From an uncultured Christensenella sp. (GTDB lineage: Bacteria > Bacillota > Clostridia > Christensenellales > Borkfalkiaceae), in NCBI GenBank assembly GCA_910577555.1, contig CAJTLF010000018.1:1-30619 (forward strand): DNA of 30,619 nt. The letters run 5' to 3'. Below are positions 22,239 to 30,403 of this stretch, in pieces (positions within the stretch are counted from its first letter, which is position 1; each line of letters begins with the position of its first letter). A program made the translations under genes and the position numbers. Below the pieces are notes generated by a model. That model saw only the letters and a program-made list of their open reading frames with translations. It did not search any database and had not been told where the DNA came from.

Positions 22239-24500
22239 ATGATTAAATTATTAAAAAAATTATCTCACGCAACGCTTGCGGCGTTTATCGCATTGACCGG
22301 CGTATTCGCCGCCGCCTGCGTAGACCCCGTTGACCCCGACCCCCCCAAAGATTACGGCGACCCCGCGAAAGACGGATATATAATTACCGCTCTTTATCCA
22401 GACGGCAGACCCGTTAAAGCTGAAGATATGGGCGATTACCGATTGTTCGTAATTATTCTTACGGACGACGAAGGCAACGAAATTAACGACGATATGTCGG
22501 GTACGCCCGACGCTTACGGCACGGCGTATACGGGCGTTAAGGTCCCCGGTGAATACTGGATAACCCTGCCCAATATACCTACGGGTTACGATTATACCCC
22601 CGTAAAAACCAGTCCCGACAAGGCGAAACAGACCATCACCCTTACCTACAAGCAATACGAGTATGAAATCAACGTAACCGCACCAAACGGCGAAGAAAAC
22701 GGATACAGTCCCGCAAACGGCTACGACGTAAAACTTATGGACGGCGAAAATACGGTTGCATCGGGTAAGACGGACGCAAACGGCAAGTTTACTTCCCCCG
22801 CCGTCAACGCGGGAGAATATACGGTAAAAATCGACGCGCCCGAAGATAAATTCCACAGACATAAGCCCATTAAAACCACAAGAGACGGCTCAGCCGTAAC
22901 AGTAAAAATGTTCGAGCCGTACGTTATAGAACTTAACGATGAAAACGCTATGGACGAAACGACGCTTGAAAAGTGGGTTTCAATACTCAACTCCGATATG
23001 CTTCAGCGACTGCCCGTAAACGGTGAGCACCATATTTTCAGCGGCACGACTTACGGTGAGGACGAAACGTTCTTTATGTTGCGGGCAAATAAAAAAGGTC
23101 GCTATACCGTAAACTTCATTCGTGACGAGAACGAGCAGGGTCTGCTTTACAATGCTCACGGCTATCTATTCGACACAAATAACGTTTACGACCGTGACGG
23201 AACGCTTTTTGACTTGACAGATTATACGCGTAAAGGCGATTATTACGTAAACTCAAACGGCGAACGGCTCAAGAACAACAAAGGCGAAGACGTTAAATAC
23301 GAAGACCTAACCAAACAAAGCTACGGTAACTATATTACGAGATTTTATCTTTTGGACGCCGACGGCAACCAGACTTACGGCACGGAGGATGCGTCGGTCA
23401 GATTAGACGGCGAAAGCAACAGCGGAAACCAATGCCGCGAACTTTCTATGGTTGAAGGCGCAGAATACGTTTTCTCGATATCTTCAAAAGATACAGAGCG
23501 CGATAAATATACTTTGCCTTTTTCGATATCTTACAGCAAAGAGCCTGCCATCCAATCGGCTACCGGTACGGGAAGCTACGTGCTTGCTTACGATAATATA
23601 AATGAAGCAGTATTAAACTTCAAGCCGACGATGCAAGGCACTTACCGCATTACCGCCACGGGCGATTACGACACAAAGTTAATCGCTTATTCAAACGCTA
23701 CGGATACTCCCCTTACAGCAACCGACAGCGATAAGTTCACCACCACCGACGTAAACGGCAATCTCGTAATAGGCGACGATAACGGCGGCGCGGACGGCAA
23801 AAACTTCTCTTACGAAGAAAACGTGCCCGTCTATTACGTGGGCAATACTTTCGTTTACCATATTTTCGTACCTAATAATATTTCAACGAGTATCGGTGTT
23901 AAAATCGAAAGAATAGGCGACTCCACTCCCATCCACGTGGAAAAAGAAATTAAAGTAATTTCCGCCCCCGACAATCTGACTAAACAGAGTACGCCGTCGG
24001 GCAAATGGAACTGGTTACCTTACGACGGCTCGGTAAAGGCGCCAGAAAAGAAAGACGACGGTTGGTTTGTAACGGTAGACGGAGTTGAAAGGAAAGTTTA
24101 CGTTGCCATAACCAAAAACTTTGCAGATTTGGAATATTCATTCAGTACCGTAGAATATATGGGTTCAATCAAGCCCGGAGATAAGCCCGGAGATAAGCCC
24201 GGAGATAAGCCCGATGGCGACGGCAACAGCGGATTACAGCCCGACAAACAAAACACCTATCTTACGGTTTGGGACGGCGAACCTGCCGTAAACAACAAAG
24301 TAACTTATTACGATTTCTCGAAATACGTTGAACAATACGCAAAATTCGTAAACGACGACGGCACTTACGAATACAATGCAAGTCTTGAAACGTTCGTTAA
24401 AATGTATATGAACACTCACTGGGCAAACCACTTCATGTCTGCCGACCCGAACAACCCGCCCAAAGCCGTTTATATGCTGGCTTGCGGATATTACGCATAA
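22239..24500 (+). CDS. Surface lipoprotein with Ig/SpaA-like and PPC-like domains
   Basis: A 753-residue lipoprotein with lipobox AAAC (Cys27), a proline/aspartate-rich anchor, two SpaA-like domains (about 45-138 and 142-225, the latter with DGENTVASGKTDANGKFTS), two PPC-like beta regions (about 260-435 and 447-560; GTYRITATGDYDTKLIAY), a small domain containing DDGWFVTVDG, a linker with KPGD repeated three times (645-658), and a C-terminal segment (about 675-753) that resembles the repeated module of the preceding lipoprotein. No enzyme motif is seen, so a structural or ligand-binding surface role is inferred. It starts 12 nt after the first lipoprotein with CGGAG upstream, and so is cotranscribed with it. 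Confidence 0.85.
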   Translation: MIKLLKKLSHATLAAFIALTGVFAAACVDPVDPDPPKDYGDPAKDGYIITALYPDGRPVKAEDMGDYRLFVIILTDDEGNEINDDMSGTPDAYGTAYTGVKVPGEYWITLPNIPTGYDYTPVKTSPDKAKQTITLTYKQYEYEINVTAPNGEENGYSPANGYDVKLMDGENTVASGKTDANGKFTSPAVNAGEYTVKIDAPEDKFHRHKPIKTTRDGSAVTVKMFEPYVIELNDENAMDETTLEKWVSILNSDMLQRLPVNGEHHIFSGTTYGEDETFFMLRANKKGRYTVNFIRDENEQGLLYNAHGYLFDTNNVYDRDGTLFDLTDYTRKGDYYVNSNGERLKNNKGEDVKYEDLTKQSYGNYITRFYLLDADGNQTYGTEDASVRLDGESNSGNQCRELSMVEGAEYVFSISSKDTERDKYTLPFSISYSKEPAIQSATGTGSYVLAYDNINEAVLNFKPTMQGTYRITATGDYDTKLIAYSNATDTPLTATDSDKFTTTDVNGNLVIGDDNGGADGKNFSYEENVPVYYVGNTFVYHIFVPNNISTSIGVKIERIGDSTPIHVEKEIKVISAPDNLTKQSTPSGKWNWLPYDGSVKAPEKKDDGWFVTVDGVERKVYVAITKNFADLEYSFSTVEYMGSIKPGDKPGDKPGDKPDGDGNSGLQPDKQNTYLTVWDGEPAVNNKVTYYDFSKYVEQYAKFVNDDGTYEYNASLETFVKMYMNTHWANHFMSADPNNPPKAVYMLACGYYA
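24171..24218 (+). repeat. 12-bp tandem repeat coding for KPGD linker
   Basis: AAGCCCGGAGAT occurs three times in a row (24171-24206), followed by a diverged fourth unit. It is in frame and codes for KPGD repeats in an extracellular linker, so it can change copy number without breaking the frame. Confidence 0.9.
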
Positions 24501-24512
24501 TCGCTGAAATAT

Positions 24513-24541
24513 TTGCAAAATTGAAAATTTAGTGCTACAAT
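24513..24541 (+). promoter_or_regulatory. Internal promoter before the third lipoprotein
   Basis: TTGCAA (24513-24518), 17 nt, TACAAT (24536-24541), preceded by TGC (extended -10). It would let the two smaller lipoprotein genes be made separately from the first two. Confidence 0.7.
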
Positions 24542-24571
24542 TAAAACAATAAGAAATTTAAGGAGCTAAAA

Positions 24572-24958
24572 ATGAAAAAATATTTAAAAACGGCTTTAAT
24601 TGCCTGCCTTGCAGTTTGTATGATTGCCTGCACCGCGGTATTTGCTACCGCTTGCACGGATACCGGCAAATATGAAATTACTTTGGTTTACGCAGACGAC
24701 AACTCTCCCGCTAAGGGCGTTAAGGTAAACTTCTGTGAAGTCGGCGGCATTTGCGTACCGCAAGCTACCGACGAAAACGGCAAAGTAACGTTCGATATTT
24801 CCGGTAGAAAAGTCAATGATTTTCATATCGCGATTATAAGCGGAGCTAAAGAAGGATACGAAATCGATACGACCGGTCTTGAAAGCGACGAAAGCGGCGT
24901 GCTTATAAGCACTGACGACGGATACAAAATCACGCTTAACCTTAAAAAGAAGGCGTAA
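24572..24958 (+). CDS. Small lipoprotein with one SpaA-like domain
   Basis: A 128-residue lipoprotein with a hydrophobic signal peptide and lipobox ATAC (Cys28; a second Cys at 20 is less fitting). The mature part is a single beta domain of about 95 residues with the SpaA-like turn DENGKVTFDISG, close in style to the N-terminal domains of its neighbours. Cys55 and Cys61 (NFCEVGGICV) could form an internal disulfide, which fits a redox-active surface setting but proves nothing. AAGGAG lies 6 nt upstream of the ATG. It looks like a stand-alone copy of the N-terminal module of the larger lipoproteins. Confidence 0.8.
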   Translation: MKKYLKTALIACLAVCMIACTAVFATACTDTGKYEITLVYADDNSPAKGVKVNFCEVGGICVPQATDENGKVTFDISGRKVNDFHIAIISGAKEGYEIDTTGLESDESGVLISTDDGYKITLNLKKKA

Positions 24959-24966
24959 ATAAAAAG

Positions 24967-24997
24967 TTAAACCCGCATTTAGACAATGCGGGTTTAA
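24967..24997 (+). terminator. Hairpin between the third and fourth lipoprotein genes
   Basis: 13-bp perfect stem (24967-24979 with 24985-24997), TAGAC loop, followed by TAAAA rather than a T-run. It is more likely a partial terminator or mRNA-stabilising stem inside the operon, setting the expression ratio of its neighbours. Confidence 0.55.
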
Positions 24998-25016
24998 TAA
25001 AATACGGAGTTTTAAT

Positions 25017-26426
25017 ATGACTAAATTATTTAAAAAATTAATTCTATCGGTTGCGGCAATATGCGCGGTTTTTGCCTGCGTCATTTTTACCGCTTGCGAA
25101 CCGTCACCGGTACTCGGGGATAGATATTACGAAGTGTCTGTTTTAACCCCCGACGGTATCGGACTTGCGGGCGTGGAAATAGAACTTTTGCCCGACAACG
25201 GCGAAGCCTTTTTCAACGGAAGCAGTTTTACGGAAACTACTGACGACGCGGGAATTGCCAAGTTTAATTTTAAAGATTTCAGCGACAGCACCCTATTTAC
25301 CGTAAATTTAACGGGCAAAATTCCTAACGGACTTAACGCCCCAAAAACTTCTTACACCGTGGACATAAACAAAGACGGTTACGCGCTTACATTTCAACTG
25401 ACGCGCGCTGAATACGATACTATTGAAGTAAATCTTAAAGACGCGAACGATAAGCAGCTTTATCGTCCCGACGCCCGTCTGAAAGAAGGCTTTTACGAAC
25501 TGAGCTGTACGACCGTACCAATCACTCTTACCGACGGCGACGACGTAACCGTTCAAAGCACGTTCAATTTAAGCGGTTACAATACCGTGTTGGTCTATTA
25601 CTCAAACCGCAAGGCGTTCTCGATAGGAACGACCGACGCAAAGATTCTTAATTTTAACTGTACTTTCGCTCCCGTCAGTTCGGACGGCTCAAGCGCGAAA
25701 ACGGCGCACGCTATGAGAGCCGATTATGCCGCCGTACTCAGTCTTGACGAAGGTAAAACCGCATATCTTAAAAACCCCGTGGAAACAAGCGAAACGGGCA
25801 AAATCGGCGGTTATCCCTTGCAGATTGACGGTAAAAATTATAAGGCTACCGTAAACGGCACTACTTACGACGATACTTTTAAAGTAGCAGGCGGCAAAAC
25901 TTTGGAAATTGCCACTGCGGACGGAAAAGCAGGCGTTGCAATAGTTACGGGCAGGTCGCTTACAAACGAAGCGAGCGTTACGATAGGAACGGAAAAATCC
26001 GTTGAAATAGAGCTTATGGAAAGAACTATAAACGACGGCACGACCGATAAAACGGAAATTTTATGGACTACCAACGCATGCTCGATTTCGTTCAGCGTGG
26101 CGAATGCAGGTGTATATAAATTTACGATAACCGCACTCTCCGAAATTGAAAGCGACAAAGTTATTTTAGGTACCGTAGTTAGTACGGGCGGCATATCTAT
26201 AGTTCCCACGCGTGTTAAATTACAAGACGGCGAGTTCGTTCCCTATGAAAAGAATGACCCGTTGCCCGAAGCAAGCGCAACTTATATCGACTATTTCTCG
26301 TTCAGTCAGGAGAATTTAAACAAAAATAATAACTACCGTGCGGAATTCTCTTCAAACGGCAAATTCTCGTCTTTAAACGAAGGCGAATTCGTAACTTATA
26401 AAATACTTATTGAAAAAGTGAAGTAA
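25017..26426 (+). CDS. Lipoprotein with SpaA-like N-terminal domain
   Basis: A 469-residue lipoprotein with lipobox FTAC (Cys27), the same position as in its neighbours. Residues about 37-135 form a SpaA-like domain (TPDGIGLAGVEIELL, TTDDAGIAKFNF). The rest is beta-rich with repeated YxV/F turns and several DGxT motifs, including a PPC-like end (SISFSVANAGVYKFTITAL and NYRAEFSSNGKF). No catalytic motif and only two cysteines beyond the lipobox are seen. CGGAG precedes the ATG. Function unknown; family membership with the other three lipoproteins rests on the shared signal, domain type and position. Confidence 0.82.
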   Translation: MTKLFKKLILSVAAICAVFACVIFTACEPSPVLGDRYYEVSVLTPDGIGLAGVEIELLPDNGEAFFNGSSFTETTDDAGIAKFNFKDFSDSTLFTVNLTGKIPNGLNAPKTSYTVDINKDGYALTFQLTRAEYDTIEVNLKDANDKQLYRPDARLKEGFYELSCTTVPITLTDGDDVTVQSTFNLSGYNTVLVYYSNRKAFSIGTTDAKILNFNCTFAPVSSDGSSAKTAHAMRADYAAVLSLDEGKTAYLKNPVETSETGKIGGYPLQIDGKNYKATVNGTTYDDTFKVAGGKTLEIATADGKAGVAIVTGRSLTNEASVTIGTEKSVEIELMERTINDGTTDKTEILWTTNACSISFSVANAGVYKFTITALSEIESDKVILGTVVSTGGISIVPTRVKLQDGEFVPYEKNDPLPEASATYIDYFSFSQENLNKNNNYRAEFSSNGKFSSLNEGEFVTYKILIEKVK

Positions 26427-26436
26427 AATAAAAACG

Positions 26437-26473
26437 ACCCGCCCGACAGGCAACGCCTGTCGGGCGGGTTTCT
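26437..26473. terminator. Bidirectional terminator at the lipoprotein/redox gene junction
   Basis: 15-bp perfect GC-rich stem (26437-26451 with 26455-26469), AAC loop, TTTCTT to the right and A-run to the left. It separates the convergent lipoprotein operon and polyferredoxin gene. Confidence 0.9.
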
Positions 26474-26484
26474 TGTTAACGATA

Positions 26485-28191
26485 TTATTTGTTAATTAAC
26501 GGAAGAACTTTCTCTTCAAGTTTTTCGTACGAAATAGTGTTTTGGTGAACTTCAACTATTTTGCCTTCGGTATCCAAAATTACCGTCGTCGGCCAAGCTC
26601 CTTTACCGCCGAGCGACTTATACAGCTGTCCGATTTTCGTTTCAACCGTTACGTTGCCTTCATCGTCAGTCTTTGAATACTTAAGCTCCAAATTGTCGCT
26701 GTCCTGCACGAACGTCAGCGCATAGTCGTTCCAGTTCTTTTCGTCGATATATCTCTGTACGCCTTCCGTTCCGTCATACGACGCTTCGAATACCGTTCCG
26801 TGTACGGCAACCACAACTACGTCGTCAAGGTAATTTTCCTGCAACTTGTTGAAGTCGGGAAGTTCCGCAACGCAACCCGTACACCAGGTCGCCCAGAAAT
26901 TTATTACTACCACTTTTCCCTTACTATCAGAAAGGCTGTAAGTTTCTTTTCCGTTATACGCCTGCACCGTAAATTCGGGACAGGGTTGATTTTTGTCGAT
27001 TACGATTTTCTCGTCAGGCGGTAGCACGAAGTTATAATAAATAAGTACGAACGCAAGAAACAGACTTGCAAGCGACCAGGCGGCTATTTCAAGCCACTTA
27101 TTGCGCCGTTTAACTTTTTCATATGCGGAAAGCCGGGGTTTTTCCTTACGGCTTTTTCTCTTCGCCTTTTCTTCACCCGACGGTCCCATAACAACGACGC
27201 CGTCATTATCGGATACCGGAACGGTTTCGTTTACGGTTTTTGCCTGAAGTAAATCGGGCTTAAGCGTTTCAAAATCTTCACCGCCTGCCGTTTCTTCAGC
27301 CGCAACGGACGCCGCAACGGCATTGGGATGCAGGAATATTTTCGAACCCTTCCAGCTTATGGCTTTCGTGGGACAAACGGCAATACATTCGCCGCATTCT
27401 ATACATTCGTGGTCGCCGACTTTACCGATATCCATTTTACAATGATTTATGCAAAGTCCGCAATCGGTACATTTGGATTCGTCAAGTCTTACGCCCATTA
27501 ACGCGATTCTGTTAAAAAAGCCGTATATCGCGCCCAACGGGCATAAAAATCTGCAAAAAGCGCGGTAACAGAATACGCACAGCACTATTATTGCCACCAT
27601 CAAGGCAAACTTCCAGGTAAACAACCCGCCGAGAGCCGCAAAGAAGTCTTCGTTTTCGGGGTGAAACAACAGCGACACGCCACCGCCGAGCGTACCAGCG
27701 GGGCAAATATATTTACAGAACGTGGGCGAGTGCAACAGTATGGGCAACAGTATTACCAGCGCAAACAACAATACGTATTTGAAATACGACAGAACGCGCG
27801 TAACCCTGTTCTTTTTGATTTTGGGCGTTTTTATCTTATATAACAGCTCCTGCCCCAAGCCTACGGGACACAGAAAACCGCAAACTGTTCGCGCCAGAGT
27901 TAATCCGAACAGAGCAAGAATGCCCAAAACGTAATACGGAGCCGTATTACCAGACGACGACATTGCGTTTTGCAAAGCGCCCAAGGGACACGCGCCTACC
28001 GCACCCGGGCAGGAATAACAGTTAAGCCCCGGAACACAGGCGTTTTTCGTGTCGCCCGTAAAAATAGTGCCGTTGATAAACCCTTTTATATTTGCGTTAT
28101 AAAGCAAAGCCGCGTAAACCTGAATTAATCTGCGTTTGCTTGGCTTGTGATTTATAAACCAATTTTTAACTTTAACAAAAAAATTTTTCAT
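26485..28191 (-). CDS. NapH-like membrane polyferredoxin fused to a TlpA thioredoxin
   Basis: A 568-residue fusion. The N-terminal part (about 1-290) is a membrane iron-sulfur protein of the NapH/YccM type: a cysteine cluster at 52-68, three membrane-associated Cys-x3-Cys-Pro motifs (CGFLCP 104-109, CKYICP 159-164, CRFLCP 213-218) and two [4Fe-4S] motifs (CTDCGLCINHC from 241, CIECGECIAVC from 263). A charged linker (about 290-365) and one membrane helix (366-388) lead to a TlpA domain (about 400-568) with the active site WCTGC (436-440) and cis-proline AWP (534). It should pass electrons from the cytoplasmic side to an external thioredoxin. It lies 1 nt after the CXXC membrane gene, in one operon, and faces the TlpA-bearing lipoproteins. 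The electron donor is not in the window. Confidence 0.92.
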   Translation of the reverse strand: MKNFFVKVKNWFINHKPSKRRLIQVYAALLYNANIKGFINGTIFTGDTKNACVPGLNCYSCPGAVGACPLGALQNAMSSSGNTAPYYVLGILALFGLTLARTVCGFLCPVGLGQELLYKIKTPKIKKNRVTRVLSYFKYVLLFALVILLPILLHSPTFCKYICPAGTLGGGVSLLFHPENEDFFAALGGLFTWKFALMVAIIVLCVFCYRAFCRFLCPLGAIYGFFNRIALMGVRLDESKCTDCGLCINHCKMDIGKVGDHECIECGECIAVCPTKAISWKGSKIFLHPNAVAASVAAEETAGGEDFETLKPDLLQAKTVNETVPVSDNDGVVVMGPSGEEKAKRKSRKEKPRLSAYEKVKRRNKWLEIAAWSLASLFLAFVLIYYNFVLPPDEKIVIDKNQPCPEFTVQAYNGKETYSLSDSKGKVVVINFWATWCTGCVAELPDFNKLQENYLDDVVVVAVHGTVFEASYDGTEGVQRYIDEKNWNDYALTFVQDSDNLELKYSKTDDEGNVTVETKIGQLYKSLGGKGAWPTTVILDTEGKIVEVHQNTISYEKLEEKVLPLINK

Positions 28192-28192
28192 A

Positions 28193-29023
28193 TCAGCCGA
28201 GTCCTATGCACTCCATACAGATATTTATCGCTTTGGTGAGAACGTCGCGCATTCCCTGATTGAATACGCCCAAAATTATAAAAGTTACCGCGACCGCGGC
28301 AAGCACGCCCCTTACGCTCCACAAAAAATATTTGGAAGATAAAATTTCTCTAACGCGTGCAAAAAAGGCGTTAAAGCGCGTTTCAGACGAATTGTATTTT
28401 ACAACGGGATTACCTTTATTTTTGGAAATCAGTCCTTTTAAAATGGTAATTTCGCGCAACATGCTGTACTTTTCAAAGAGAGTTAATCCTACGCACGCCG
28501 CAAACGCCGCCAGAACCCAAGGACCTACGTTTGCCAATACTTTAAGCATACTGTCGTTGACGGACGTGCTCTGCGCAAAATGAGCGGGATTCAAGAGAAA
28601 TATGCCGCTTGCAATTGCGCCCGCAAAGCATATTGCCGCGCAGGTAGCGTAAGCAATTAAGCGCGAACGCTTTTCAACGGTAATCTTGCGCATATCACTT
28701 TCGTACTCTTCCCCGCTGCCTTCGGGCAACCTTGCGGCAAGCCGTTTAAGCGTAACGCTTTCCTTTATTTTATTTACCGAACGCTGTTTATAGGGATACA
28801 CTTCGGAAAGCACGAATCCCGTAATAATTGCCGCTATCCATAAATAAAAGGGTATCGACAAAGGAAACAGCATTTTCGCAACCAAATCGCGCGAATACGC
28901 GCCTGCCTGCCAATTCCCTTCTGAAAAAATTACGAGCGTAACCGCAATAAAAGCAACGCCCAAAAGACATGTGAACACGCTTAAAAATATTCCGTAATAA
29001 AGGCGTATATTTTTCGCTTTCAT
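28193..29023 (-). CDS. Membrane protein with CD1871A-like CXXC tail
   Basis: A 276-residue membrane protein with about five hydrophobic helices (near 8-32, 52-75, 121-142, 165-185 and 237-255) and a basic loop between the second and third. The last 40 residues (a helix, then GVFNQGMRDVLTKAINICMECIGLG-type sequence ending in Cys269-Met-Glu-Cys272) closely resemble the small CD1871A-family CXXC proteins found beside redox genes in Clostridia, here fused to four extra helices that I do not recognise. The CXXC would face the outside by simple topology. AAGGAG precedes the ATG. First gene of the redox pair; the following polyferredoxin-TlpA gene starts 1 nt after its stop. A shuttle between iron-sulfur centres and external thiols is inferred. 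Confidence 0.82.
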   Translation of the reverse strand: MKAKNIRLYYGIFLSVFTCLLGVAFIAVTLVIFSEGNWQAGAYSRDLVAKMLFPLSIPFYLWIAAIITGFVLSEVYPYKQRSVNKIKESVTLKRLAARLPEGSGEEYESDMRKITVEKRSRLIAYATCAAICFAGAIASGIFLLNPAHFAQSTSVNDSMLKVLANVGPWVLAAFAACVGLTLFEKYSMLREITILKGLISKNKGNPVVKYNSSETRFNAFFARVREILSSKYFLWSVRGVLAAVAVTFIILGVFNQGMRDVLTKAINICMECIGLG

Positions 29024-29102
29024 CGCTATTCTCCTTACAATTTATTTGAGTTTATCGTATGCGTATGCAATTTAGCTTTCCGCATTATTATTCATCTACT
29101 TT

Positions 29103-29132
29103 ATTATAAATGTATTTATATTCACAAGTCAA
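29103..29132 (-). promoter_or_regulatory. Promoter of the redox gene pair
   Basis: Minus-strand TTGACT (29132-29127), 18 nt, TATAAT (29108-29103); leader of about 73 nt with no evident terminator or riboswitch fold. Confidence 0.7.
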
Positions 29133-29159
29133 GTAAAACGCGGTTTTATAGTTAGTAAA

Positions 29160-29222
29160 TTAACCCAACATAGCTCCGTGGCGGGTACTTGAATAACCGA
29201 GCGCGAGTCTGCCCGCAAATGA
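29160..29222. other. GC-rich structured island of unknown nature
   Basis: A short GC-rich block between AT-rich flanks. On the plus strand GCGGG (29182-29186) can pair with CCCGC (29213-29217), and inside it ACTTG with CGAGT. It has no reading frame with a start and no tRNA-like acceptor or anticodon. It lies between the redox promoter and the recombinase terminator, so it may belong to the mobile element edge. Confidence 0.3.
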
Positions 29223-29234
29223 ACGAGTAAATAA

Positions 29235-29266
29235 AAATATCCAAGTCGTGTTCGACTTAGATATTT
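29235..29266 (-). terminator. Terminator at the end of the truncated recombinase
   Basis: 14-bp stem with one mismatch (29266-29253 with 29248-29235), TGTT loop, then TTTTTAT on the minus strand. The last codons and stop of the recombinase lie inside its 5' arm. Confidence 0.8.
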
Positions 29267-30363
29267 ATTGGTGACCCCTTTGAAGTTAAAGGCGAACTAT
29301 TAAGTTGTTCAAATGTTACCGCCTTTGCTTGCCCTTTGTAGTTGAAAGTGATTACAAAGCGGTCGTCGTAGAGATAGATGCTGTTTACAAAGGTATCAAT
29401 AAGCCGTTGCTTGCCTTCTTGCGTGGATATATCTATCTTTCGTAGGTTTGAAAAAGCAAATAATAATTGTTCCTTTGTAAGTATGGGGTTTGTGACTTTT
29501 GCTTGAAACAGTTCGGATTCAAGATTACTTTTTTGTTCTTCGAGTTCATCGAGCATTCTCTTCGTTGTGGACGAGAATATTCCTTGTGCGATTGCTTGCG
29601 CTAAATTCCGTAGCTTTTTCTCGACCTCTTCAAGTTGATTCTGCACAACCGTAACCGTGTTGCTTTCTTGCGATTGCATTTCATAAACGCGGTCAACAAG
29701 TTCTTCCAAAACTTCGTCGCTCGAAATAAGAGAAAGGATTTCGTTGATAACAAGTTCTTCTATCCAATCTTTCTTGACGGTTTTCTTATCGCACTTATGT
29801 CGTTTGGATTGATTGCAACGGTAGTAGCGGTATTTTTTATCTGTATGGCTTGTGCCGATTTCGCCAGTCATCATTGCGCCGCATTTACCGCAAAATAAAC
29901 GCGTTGTCAATAAGTAGTCGTCCTCGCTTCTGTGCATAGCAGGGGCTTTTTTATTGACTTTCATTTTCGTTTGCACGGCGTTAAAATCTTCTTCGTCGAT
30001 AAGCGCAGGAATCGCGTTAGGAATTACCACATCGCCGAACTTGTATTCACCTATGTATTTGCGGTTAGTAAGGATGCGGAACACAGCGTTGTAATTCATA
30101 GAATAGCCGCGATTTTTAACGCCGCGCGAAGTGAGAAGTTTCGCTATGTCGTTTACTCTCGTACCGCCGAGATAAAGAGAGTAAATCTCTTTCACAATAG
30201 GGGCGGTAGATTCTTCTATTTGGTAGTGGTCTTGTTCGTCCACATAGTAACCGAACGGAGCGCGAACGCCGTTTGCCTTTGCTTTGAGTGCATTTTCTGT
30301 CATACCGCGCTTAACTTTTTCGGAAAGCTCTGCCGAATAGAATTCTGCATAGCCTTCTAACAA
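29257..30363 (-). pseudogene. Large serine recombinase lacking its catalytic domain
   Basis: A 368-codon open frame beginning at the end of the resolvase catalytic domain (LEGYAEFYSAELSEKVKRG, the long helix that follows it). The Recombinase domain (about 35-140), the zinc ribbon with Cys158, Cys161, Cys183 and Cys191, a coiled coil (about 225-300) and the C-terminal beta part are intact. The roughly 130 N-terminal residues with the catalytic serine are missing: upstream the frame meets a stop at 30384-30382. The only start is a TTG without a Shine-Dalgarno. Directly upstream is the tail of another recombinase, so this looks like a deletion or recombination between two related genes. It could not cut DNA on its own. 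It marks the edge of a decayed integrative element. Confidence 0.85.
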
Positions 30364-30403
30364 GCCAAATGGACATAAAGCCTATTTTAGGGTGTTTGTG
30401 GTA

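Noticed and set aside
24171..24218. Short tandem repeat as a CRISPR array
   Set aside because: The units are 12 bp, contiguous without spacers and in frame within a lipoprotein gene.
29160..29230. tRNA gene as integration target
   Set aside because: No cloverleaf, TTCAA-type arm context or CCA-type acceptor pairing could be formed on either strand.
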